A stretch of DNA of 22,199 nt, from the NCBI GenBank assembly GCA_046302815.1, contig JBKCHO010000032.1, forward strand, positions 1 to 22,199. The letters run 5' to 3'. This document shows positions 16,836 through 22,199 of the stretch, one piece after another (the first letter of the stretch is position 1; every line of letters begins with the position of its first letter). This stretch comes from JALRAP01 sp046302815. Its GTDB lineage: Bacteria; Bacteroidota; Bacteroidia; AKYH767-A; OLB10. The notes beneath the pieces are model-generated. The model saw only the letters and a list, made by a program, of their open reading frames with translations. It ran no database searches and was not told the origin of the DNA. The translations under genes and the position numbers were made by a program.

Positions 16836-17267
16836 TTAATATACTACGGTTACGGTTCCTTCTTTTTGAGTGAGGTTGCCGGCTTTGCCTTTGGCTTCCA
16901 TTTTATACACATACAAACCGGTTGGAACAGGCTCGCCGTCGAAGGTGCCATCCCACTGGTTTTTGTGGCTGTTGGTTTCGAACACCAGCTGACCCCAGCG
17001 GTTGAACACCTGCATTTTGTATTGTCCGATGGCTTCGCCGACTGCACCAAAGGTGTCGTTAAGGCCATCTCCGTTTGGAGTAAAAGAATTTGGAATGTAT
17101 ATATTCATATAAGGAACTACATCAACGGTGTTGGAAAGAGATGTGATGCTGTTGTTGCCGTTCTTGTAAGCCGTGACCCTGTACTTCCTGGTGTCTTGTG
17201 CAGAAGCCATGTTCACAGATACTATAAGAAGCGAAAGCATTAAGATTGATTTGTTGAAAGATTTCAT
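16836..17267 (-). CDS. Miniature secreted protein: T9SS type B (CHU_C) C-terminal domain
   Basis: The 143-residue protein has a clear signal peptide (1-23, cleavage ASA before Gln24). Only about 30 residues follow before the CHU_C / gliding-motility-associated C-terminal domain: IYIPNSFTPNGDGLNDTF, MQVFNRWGQLVFET, WDGTFDGEPVPTGLYVYKM and the terminal GTVTVVY. This domain normally ends very large adhesins such as SprB and directs type IX secretion. The short segment before it (KYRVTAYKNGNNSITSLSN) resembles the last strands of an FN3 domain. The protein may thus be a reduced remnant of a larger cargo, or a minimal secreted module in its own right. Confidence 0.88.
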   Translation of the reverse strand: MKSFNKSILMLSLLIVSVNMASAQDTRKYRVTAYKNGNNSITSLSNTVDVVPYMNIYIPNSFTPNGDGLNDTFGAVGEAIGQYKMQVFNRWGQLVFETNSHKNQWDGTFDGEPVPTGLYVYKMEAKGKAGNLTQKEGTVTVVY

Positions 17268-17638
17268 TTCGTTGTTTTTTGAATCTTCCCAAATATGTAC
17301 CCGTAGCGAAGGGCATATTTCTCAATTGTCGCTTCATCATTGCCGGTGTAAGGTTTTTGCCATTAAGGGATTGTTTTTCGTTCATTACTGGTCGGTTAAA
17401 TGCCATTTAATTCTCAGAATATCAAATATTTATGGGCTTTAATGGATTTTGTATTTTTTTCAAATCAATGAAAGTGAAAGCTGTTTAGCGAACCGTTTTT
17501 CAATTTTTTGACACATTTGATTGGGTAATCATGTTTCGTTTGCAAAACCACCCATTCAGATGATATTTCTTATTTCATTTTTTAGTTTTTGGAAAGTCAT
17601 CAGGCATAATATCTGAAAAGGAAAGTGCTAGAAAAGCA
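17268..17638. other. Non-coding AT-rich stretch upstream of the CHU_C gene
   Basis: I find no convincing gene here. The short - strand frame at 17257-17406 continues into the CHU_C gene out of frame and has no recognisable content. The part next to 17267 must hold the CHU_C promoter; CATATTTG, a near match to the -7 consensus, lies about 30 nt upstream on the - strand, but no TTG occurs at the expected -33 distance. The remainder is rich in T runs without clear structure. Confidence 0.5.
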
Positions 17639-17673
17639 AAAACCACAATGGTTTCTTACACCATTGTGGTTTT
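17639..17673 (-). terminator. Strong symmetric hairpin, terminator for the small membrane peptide gene
   Basis: Positions 17639-17652 (AAAACCACAATGGT) pair with 17660-17673 (ACCATTGTGGTTTT), a perfect 14-bp stem with a 7-nt loop. A's on one side and T's on the other give a U-run in either direction, so it can terminate bidirectionally. It lies 40 nt beyond the stop of the leftward 31-residue peptide gene, the only nearby gene it would serve. Confidence 0.8.
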
Positions 17674-17712
17674 AATAAGGTGTTATTGATTACACCTTTA
17701 AATTGTTTGTGT

Positions 17713-17808
17713 TTACATGAACACCGTAATAGCTAGTATGACCAGCATGATGACCATAATGGAGAATTCAACTTTTACTGCTTTCATGTTGATGTTTGCG
17801 ATATCCAT
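17713..17808 (-). CDS. Predicted 31-residue single-helix membrane peptide
   Basis: The peptide begins MDIANINMKAVKVEF and continues into a hydrophobic helix of about 17 residues rich in Met, Ile, Leu and Val, running to the C-terminus (ending AITVFM). The start at 17808 is chosen because the - strand carries GAGGAGG (17817-17823 on the + strand as CCTCCTC) exactly 8 nt upstream, an unusually good Shine-Dalgarno for this phylum. A frame beginning at ATG 17898 would extend it to 61 residues but has no such site. A strong terminator follows 40 nt after the stop. Upstream, on the same strand, is the lone ABC ATPase of the lpx operon, 154 nt away. I do not recognise a family. Function is unknown. 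Confidence 0.6.
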   Translation of the reverse strand: MDIANINMKAVKVEFSIMVIMLVILAITVFM

Positions 17809-17816
17809 TTTTATTT

Positions 17817-17823
17817 CCTCCTC
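17817..17823 (-). promoter_or_regulatory. Strong ribosome binding site deciding the small-peptide start
   Basis: GAGGAGG on the - strand is separated by 8 nt (AAATAAAA) from the ATG at 17808. Most genes in this window have A-rich leaders without such a site, so it argues for the internal ATG rather than the ATG at 17898. Confidence 0.65.
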
Positions 17824-17915
17824 TGAATGATCATATACCAGTGAAGATGCAGATAGTAAGCTATTGATGTGGTTGTGTGTATTGTGGTTGGCTTCCATGG
17901 TATAGGTTGTGGTAC

Positions 17916-17942
17916 ACCTTTACGCAGGCGTTAACTAAAGGT
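17916..17942 (-). other. Weak stem-loop between the ABC ATPase and the small peptide gene
   Basis: ACCTTTA (17916-17922) pairs with TAAAGGT (17936-17942) around a 13-nt loop. A shorter stem, TTTCGG/CCGAAA, lies just beside it (around 17942-17959). No U-tract follows on the - strand, so neither looks like a normal terminator. They may be mRNA 3'-end or processing structures after the lpx operon, or chance. Confidence 0.3.
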
Positions 17943-17962
17943 TTCGGTTTTGCCGAAAAAAA

Positions 17963-18619
17963 TCAAATGATGCGATCTATATTTATTGTCTCGCTGCAAA
18001 AGAAGGTTTCATCACCTTTTAAGTTGGATCCTACAACTACGATTCGTTCTTTACAAAAGGACTCTGATGCTTTTTTATACCAGTTATATCCGGCAGCATC
18101 CAGATTCGACAACGGTTCATCCAATAAAAGCAGGTCAGAGTCGGCACAAAATGCCAACGCGAGTTTGCATCGTTGCTTCATACCAGATGAAAAGGACTTC
18201 AGTTTTTTATCTGATGCGTTCGGCAAGCCGATAAAATCAATTATATCATCAACTGTCATATTGTATCTAAATCCCTTTAGTTCGCCATAGATCTTTGCGT
18301 TTTCACGGAGTGTGAATTCGTCAAACAAATCCAAGTAGGGAGCTGCCATTGAAGTGCGCTTGAACACCTTGTCTGGATGAATCGGTTTCTCTCCGTCTAA
18401 CCATATGATGTTTCCTTTGGTAAGGGTAATGTAAGCGGCAAGGACTTTAATTAATGTCGATTTTCCCGATCCGTTCGGTCCTGTAACGGCCAAAGCATGA
18501 CCCTTGGCAAGGTCCAGGTCAAGTCCTTCAAAAATGACATGTTTATTGTAAAGCTTGGATGCTTTTTGAAGCAGTATCCTGCTTAAGGATTCTGGCGAGA
18601 ATTCATTCGTTGTCGCCAC
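17963..18619 (-). CDS. Stand-alone ABC transporter ATP-binding protein of the lpx operon
   Basis: The 218-residue nucleotide-binding domain has Walker A GPNGSGKST (47-55) and Walker B LLLLDE (163-168). The signature is SFSSGMKQR (142-150) instead of LSGGQ. The Q-loop region reads AAPYL (92-96) without Gln, and the usual switch His is replaced by Asn199 (GSNLKGDE). No permease gene is adjacent. The start is GTG at 18619, giving a 17-nt overlap with the lpxA end; no in-frame ATG is available nearby. Overlap with lpxA implies co-expression, so a role in envelope lipid export with an unlinked permease is plausible, but this is inference. Confidence 0.85.
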   Translation of the reverse strand: MATTNEFSPESLSRILLQKASKLYNKHVIFEGLDLDLAKGHALAVTGPNGSGKSTLIKVLAAYITLTKGNIIWLDGEKPIHPDKVFKRTSMAAPYLDLFDEFTLRENAKIYGELKGFRYNMTVDDIIDFIGLPNASDKKLKSFSSGMKQRCKLALAFCADSDLLLLDEPLSNLDAAGYNWYKKASESFCKERIVVVGSNLKGDETFFCSETINIDRII

Positions 18620-19394
18620 CGGTATAACCTCTCATGATGCCCTTGTCGGATGCCTTGATGAAATCAATGATGTCATCCTTCAATGGATTAGCTTGAATTT
18701 CCTTTTCAATGATATCCAGGGCATGCCTTGTGCTGTAGCCCTTATTATAAAGTATCCTGTAAAGGTCTTGCACGATATTTATGGCATCCTGATCGAACCC
18801 TCTGCGTTTCATTCCTACACTATTAATTCCAACAAAAGACAAAGGCTCTCTGGCAGCTCTGGTAAATGGAGGTACATTTTTACGAACCCCTGTTTGACCA
18901 GCAATAAAAGCGTGGGCGCCTATACGGACGAATTGAGAAACGCCTACATATCCTTCGAGTATAGCCCAATCATCTATGGTCACATGACCAGCCAGATTTA
19001 CAGAGTTGGCAAGAATGACATGGTTGCCGATAACACAGTCGTGAGCAACATGGACATAGGCCATCAGCAGGCAATTGCTACCAACGGCGGTTTTCCCTAA
19101 GGCGGATGTGCCTCTGTTGACCGTAACCATCTCCCTGATAGTGGTATCATCGCCAATTTCAGCAGTTGTGTGTTCTCCGGCAAACTTGAGGTCTTGAGGG
19201 ATGGCTGAAATCACTGCTCCTGGGAAAATGCGAACATTTTTTCCAATCCTTGCTCCATCAAAAATGGTAACATTGGGTCCAATCCAAGTATTATCACCGA
19301 TCACTACATCGGCACCAATACTTGTAAACGAGTCTACGGTAACATTGTTGCCGATTTTGGCCTCCTTGTGTATGTTAGATAGCGGTGATATCAT
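18603..19394 (-). CDS. lpxA: UDP-N-acetylglucosamine acyltransferase
   Basis: The 263-residue protein has a left-handed beta-helix of hexapeptide repeats over about 1-185 (for example IGNNVTVDSFTSIGADVVIG). The catalytic His118 lies in HVAHDCVIGNH, equivalent to E. coli His125. A C-terminal helical domain follows (KRRGFDQDAINIVQDLYRILY). It transfers a 3-hydroxyacyl chain from ACP to UDP-GlcNAc, the first step of lipid A synthesis. Its ATG is separated from the stop of lpxC-fabZ by only 3 nt, and the ABC ATPase start lies within its 3' end, so the order lpxD-lpxC/fabZ-lpxA-ABC reads as one transcript. Confidence 0.97.
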   Translation of the reverse strand: MISPLSNIHKEAKIGNNVTVDSFTSIGADVVIGDNTWIGPNVTIFDGARIGKNVRIFPGAVISAIPQDLKFAGEHTTAEIGDDTTIREMVTVNRGTSALGKTAVGSNCLLMAYVHVAHDCVIGNHVILANSVNLAGHVTIDDWAILEGYVGVSQFVRIGAHAFIAGQTGVRKNVPPFTRAAREPLSFVGINSVGMKRRGFDQDAINIVQDLYRILYNKGYSTRHALDIIEKEIQANPLKDDIIDFIKASDKGIMRGYTGGDNE

Positions 19395-19397
19395 GGT

Positions 19398-20789
19398 TCA
19401 GCTTTTCTTTACTATTTGGGCCATCATTTCTGATTCCATGACTACTTTGTCTCCAACATAGGCCTTGCCAATCATATTGCAAATTCCTCTTCGAATAGGT
19501 GCGGTCAGTTCCAGGTCGAACACCAAGGTGTCTCCAGGTACTACTTTTTGTTTGAATCGAGTTTGATCTACCTTAAGGAAGTATGTCCAATAGTTCTCAG
19601 GGTCGGGAACCGTGTTCAAGACCAAGATGCCTCCTGTCTGTGCCATAGCCTCTATCATCAAGACTCCGGGCATTACAGGGTTACCAGGAAAGTGTCCTTG
19701 GAAAAACCACTCATTCATGGTTACATTCTTGACACCTGTCACTCTGGTATCGGTCAAGTTGATGATTTTATCCACCAAAAGGAATGGGTAGCGGTGGGGT
19801 AAAAATGATGAAATGCGATTGATGTCGAAGACTGCAGGAGCGTTGATGTCGAAGGCAGGTGATGGAACCCTGCCTTTGGTCTTGCGGATCACATCCTTGA
19901 TTTGCTTTGCAAAGGCTACATTGGCTGCATGACCTGGCCTGGCTGCTAATATGTGCGCTTTCACCGGCATCCCAACCAAGGCAATGTCTCCCACAATATC
20001 CAACAACTTGTGCCTTGCTGGTTCATTTTGAAAATGAAGTTGCACATTGTTTAATATGCCTTTTTCCTTGACCTCCACATGAGGCTTATTGAATAATGTT
20101 GCTAATTCATCTAGCTTCTGCTGCGATATTGGTCGATCTACAACGACAATTGCATTGTCCAAGTCACCCCCTTTAATCAAGTTGTGTTTGACCAACATTT
20201 CCAATTCATGTAAAAAGCAGAAGGTGCGACAAGGCGAAACCTCTTCTTTGAATTCGCTTATTTTATGAATTTGGGCATGTTGCGTTCCAAGTACAGGAGA
20301 GTTGTAGTCCACCATAACCGTGATTCTATAATCCTCGCTGGGCACCGCAAGCATCTCAACCTTCCTAGAGGGCTCTTCGAAGGTCAATATTTCTTTTAAT
20401 TCGAAATAAACGCGTTCGGCATTTTGTGTTTCAAGACCGGCTTTCGTCAATGCATCAATGAATGGTTTGGAGCTACCATCCATGATAGGAACTTCTGGTC
20501 CATCTACATCTATTAGTACATTATCGATTTCACACCCCACAAGTGCTGCTAAGGCGTGCTCAGTTGTACTGATTCTGCCCCCGTTTTGCTCCAATGTAGT
20601 GCCTCTTGAAGTATCGGTCACATTGTCTGCATCGGCATCAATCACAGGTTGACCTTCTAGGTCAATCCTTCTGAACTTATAGCCGTGGTTCTCTGCAGCA
20701 GGACGAAAGGTGAGGTTCACCATAGCACCTGTATGTAATCCTACTCCGGAAACCGTTACCGGCTGTTTGATGGTTGTTTGTCGAATCAT
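19398..20789 (-). CDS. lpxC-fabZ: Bifunctional LpxC deacetylase / FabZ dehydratase
   Basis: This is a 463-residue fusion. Residues 1-305 are LpxC, the zinc enzyme UDP-3-O-acyl-GlcNAc deacetylase. Ligands are H78 (STTEHALAAL), H260 and D264 (RHKLLDIVGD), and the general-acid-region His is H287 (RPGHAANV). Residues about 320-463 are FabZ, 3-hydroxyacyl-ACP dehydratase, with the hot-dog motif HRYPFLLVD and catalytic H366 and E380 in GHFPGNPVMPGVLMIEAMAQ. The fusion is characteristic of Bacteroidota and links lipid A commitment to fatty-acid elongation, which compete for 3-hydroxyacyl-ACP. Its ATG overlaps the lpxD stop by 4 nt. Both active sites look intact. Confidence 0.97.
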   Translation of the reverse strand: MIRQTTIKQPVTVSGVGLHTGAMVNLTFRPAAENHGYKFRRIDLEGQPVIDADADNVTDTSRGTTLEQNGGRISTTEHALAALVGCEIDNVLIDVDGPEVPIMDGSSKPFIDALTKAGLETQNAERVYFELKEILTFEEPSRKVEMLAVPSEDYRITVMVDYNSPVLGTQHAQIHKISEFKEEVSPCRTFCFLHELEMLVKHNLIKGGDLDNAIVVVDRPISQQKLDELATLFNKPHVEVKEKGILNNVQLHFQNEPARHKLLDIVGDIALVGMPVKAHILAARPGHAANVAFAKQIKDVIRKTKGRVPSPAFDINAPAVFDINRISSFLPHRYPFLLVDKIINLTDTRVTGVKNVTMNEWFFQGHFPGNPVMPGVLMIEAMAQTGGILVLNTVPDPENYWTYFLKVDQTRFKQKVVPGDTLVFDLELTAPIRRGICNMIGKAYVGDKVVMESEMMAQIVKKS

Positions 20790-21835
20790 TGGTTATCGCT
20801 GATGTCGCTGCTTTCTTGAGATGCTTTTTTTTCCAATTGCTGTATCCTACGGTCGAGGTCGGGTAGTTTTTTGAAAACGACATAAGTCCTTCTGAAATCG
20901 CCGATGCCAAAGGCAGGGGATCCCTGTAATATGGAACCGGGCTCTTTTACATCGGCACCAACACCGGATTGAGCAGCAATCTTCGTGTCGTCTGCAATAG
21001 TTATATGCCCTACGATTCCAACTTGGCCGCCAATCATGCAATTCTTTCCAATCTTGGTGGAGCCGGCAACTCCCGTTTGAGCAGCTATTACGGTGTTTTC
21101 ACCAATTTCGACATTATGGGCAATTTGAATCAGATTGTCGAGCTTGACACCTTTCCTGATTATGGTTGAACCCAAAGTGGCCCTGTCAATGGCGGTTCCC
21201 GCCCCAATCTCTACATGATCTTCTATAATGACATTGCCTATCTGAGGCACTTTTTTGTAGTTGTCGGTCGATGGGGCGAATCCGAACCCATCGGCACCAA
21301 TGATAACACCTGAATGGAGCGTACAATGAGACCCGATGATGCAGTCGGAATAAATTTTAGCTCCTGGGAAAATCGTGGTGTTTTCACCAACATGCACATT
21401 GTCCCCCAAATAAACCTGCGGGTAGATTTTAGCGCCTTTTCCAATCTTTACGCCATTTCCGACATAGGCAAATGCGCCGATGTAAACATCATCGCCAACG
21501 GCGGCCGACTCCGAAATATGACTTCCAGGTTCAATTCCCTTTTTATCCCTTACAATCTGGTTGTATAGCTCCAGTAACCTAGCAAAAGAGGCGTAGGCGT
21601 CGGGCACCCGAATTAAGGTGCAAGTCAGTGGACGCTCTGGAACGAAATCCTTACTGACAATAACGACAGATGCTTTAGTACTGTAAATGTATTCGGTGTA
21701 TTTCGGATTGGCTAGGAATGAAAGAGTGCCAGGTGCCCCCTCCTCAATTTTAGAAAGAGTGGAAACTTTTACGGAGGCATCTCCGTCTACCACGCCATGA
21801 AGCAGTTCGCCAATTTGTTTAGCGCTGAATTCCAT
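20786..21835 (-). CDS. lpxD: UDP-3-O-(3-hydroxyacyl)glucosamine N-acyltransferase
   Basis: The 349-residue protein has an N-terminal uridine-binding domain (about 1-100, KIEEGAPGTLSFLANPKY). A long hexapeptide-repeat beta-helix (about 105-310) carries catalytic His240 in NLIQIAHNVEIGENT, equivalent to E. coli His239. A C-terminal helix (DLDRRIQQLEKKAS) ends the protein. It adds the second acyl chain to the LpxC product. An AAGGA Shine-Dalgarno-like sequence lies 8 nt before the ATG. It is 74 nt downstream of the preceding gene, the widest gap in this operon, and that gap contains a possible promoter. Confidence 0.97.
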   Translation of the reverse strand: MEFSAKQIGELLHGVVDGDASVKVSTLSKIEEGAPGTLSFLANPKYTEYIYSTKASVVIVSKDFVPERPLTCTLIRVPDAYASFARLLELYNQIVRDKKGIEPGSHISESAAVGDDVYIGAFAYVGNGVKIGKGAKIYPQVYLGDNVHVGENTTIFPGAKIYSDCIIGSHCTLHSGVIIGADGFGFAPSTDNYKKVPQIGNVIIEDHVEIGAGTAIDRATLGSTIIRKGVKLDNLIQIAHNVEIGENTVIAAQTGVAGSTKIGKNCMIGGQVGIVGHITIADDTKIAAQSGVGADVKEPGSILQGSPAFGIGDFRRTYVVFKKLPDLDRRIQQLEKKASQESSDISDNQ

Positions 21836-21863
21836 CCTCCCGGTCCTTTTTTGTAATAAAGCA

Positions 21864-21871
21864 CAAATTTA
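21864..21871 (-). promoter_or_regulatory. Possible -7 element upstream of lpxD
   Basis: On the - strand, TAAATTTG is a full match to the Bacteroidota -7 consensus TAnnTTTG. It ends 28 nt before the lpxD ATG. No TTG occurs at the usual -33 spacing, so it may be an internal promoter of the lpx operon or a coincidence. Confidence 0.35.
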
Positions 21872-21909
21872 TGAAATAACAAACCCTAGCTTATTACCCT
21901 TCAGGCAAT

Positions 21910-22199
21910 TTATGAACCAAGGACTGGTGATGCCACAAAATATTTGGTTACAGGATTGGATAAGGAGGTAATGTTCAGGTTGTCTGATGCACTTGCTATG
22001 TCTGTCAGGTGACCATCTTTGAAAAGGATGTTGATGTTGTTCTCATCCAGTTTGTAGGCACTGTTCCAAACCTTACCCGACAAAACCAGGTAATCCGCTA
22101 GTTTTAAATCCACCCCCATTTTCTGTGAGACGGCCAGCTTCAACTCTTGGATCTTGCTCGCAGGCAAAGGCTGTTGTTCTATTTTGATTTTATACAAAT
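21910..22199 (-). CDS. C-terminal fragment, probably HD-domain phosphohydrolase
   Basis: The frame is open from the right window edge to a stop at 21910, giving about 96 residues. The Met at 22197 is probably internal rather than a start. The visible part has ELKLAVSQKMGVDLKLADYLVLSGKV, then NINILFKDGHLTDIASASDNLN and LSNPVTKYFVASP. This pattern resembles the C-terminal tail of the HD superfamily phosphohydrolases (COG1078) that precede lpxD in many Bacteroidota. The catalytic HD domain itself lies outside the window, so the call depends on this tail and on gene order. It is probably co-transcribed with lpxD. Confidence 0.6.
   Translation of the reverse strand, partial: LYKIKIEQQPLPASKIQELKLAVSQKMGVDLKLADYLVLSGKVWNSAYKLDENNINILFKDGHLTDIASASDNLNITSLSNPVTKYFVASPVLGS

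Noticed and set aside
17122..17406. 95-codon - strand frame overlapping the start of the CHU_C gene, possibly a frameshifted N-terminal extension
   Set aside because: The CHU_C frame has its own clean signal peptide starting at 17267, and the alternative frame has no domain or hydrophobic leader, so a frameshift is not needed.
17809..17898. N-terminal extension of the small membrane peptide to 61 residues
   Set aside because: The extra 30 residues (His/Asn/Ser-rich) have no Shine-Dalgarno at their ATG, and they contain the strong GAGGAGG site that serves the internal ATG. Kept only as an alternative.
18603..21835. Many near-repeats in lpxA and lpxD that could look like a repeat array
   Set aside because: They encode hexapeptide repeats of the left-handed beta-helix and are too diverged at DNA level to be a repeat or CRISPR array.

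Overview
The window comes from a Bacteroidota chromosome of moderate GC. Four things point there: a single-polypeptide LpxC-FabZ fusion, two cargo proteins with type IX secretion (T9SS) sorting domains (one type A, one type B/CHU_C), a DUF3467 gene directly after rpoC, and a patatin fused to an outer-membrane barrel. A marine or freshwater Flavobacteriales-like lineage is my guess; the window has no rRNA gene to settle it.

Layout. Positions 1-9279 (+ strand) hold the end of the ribosomal-protein/RNA-polymerase operon: the L10 tail, L7/L12, rpoB (TTG start), rpoC, a strong terminator-like hairpin and DUF3467. Two stem-loops lie between rplL and rpoB. Positions 9287-14670 (- strand) read, in transcription order, FtsX/LolE-type permease, a 67-nt gap, then cystathionine beta-synthase-like enzyme, BtuF-like binding protein and patatin-barrel protein; the last three overlap by 1 and 4 nt. 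Positions 14726-15964 (+) encode a lipoprotein of the NamZ (DUF1343/GH171) exo-N-acetylmuramidase family. Positions 16019-17267 (-) carry two small secreted T9SS cargo proteins. Positions 17268-17962 are mostly non-coding, apart from a likely 31-residue single-helix membrane peptide with a strong Shine-Dalgarno and its own terminator. Positions 17963-22199 (-) are the lipid A operon: tail of a probable HD phosphohydrolase, lpxD, lpxC-fabZ, lpxA and a lone ABC ATPase.

How the genes work together. The left half is core transcription/translation machinery. The right half is mostly envelope: lipid A synthesis, a LolE-like permease, peptidoglycan recycling, a surface patatin and T9SS cargo. I see no CRISPR array, transposase, integrase, tRNA or rRNA. 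Most of the window is housekeeping sequence. The least explained items are the 31-aa membrane peptide, the miniature CHU_C cargo protein, the coupled CBS-like/BtuF-like/patatin trio, and the partnerless ABC ATPase with altered Q-loop, signature and switch-histidine positions.
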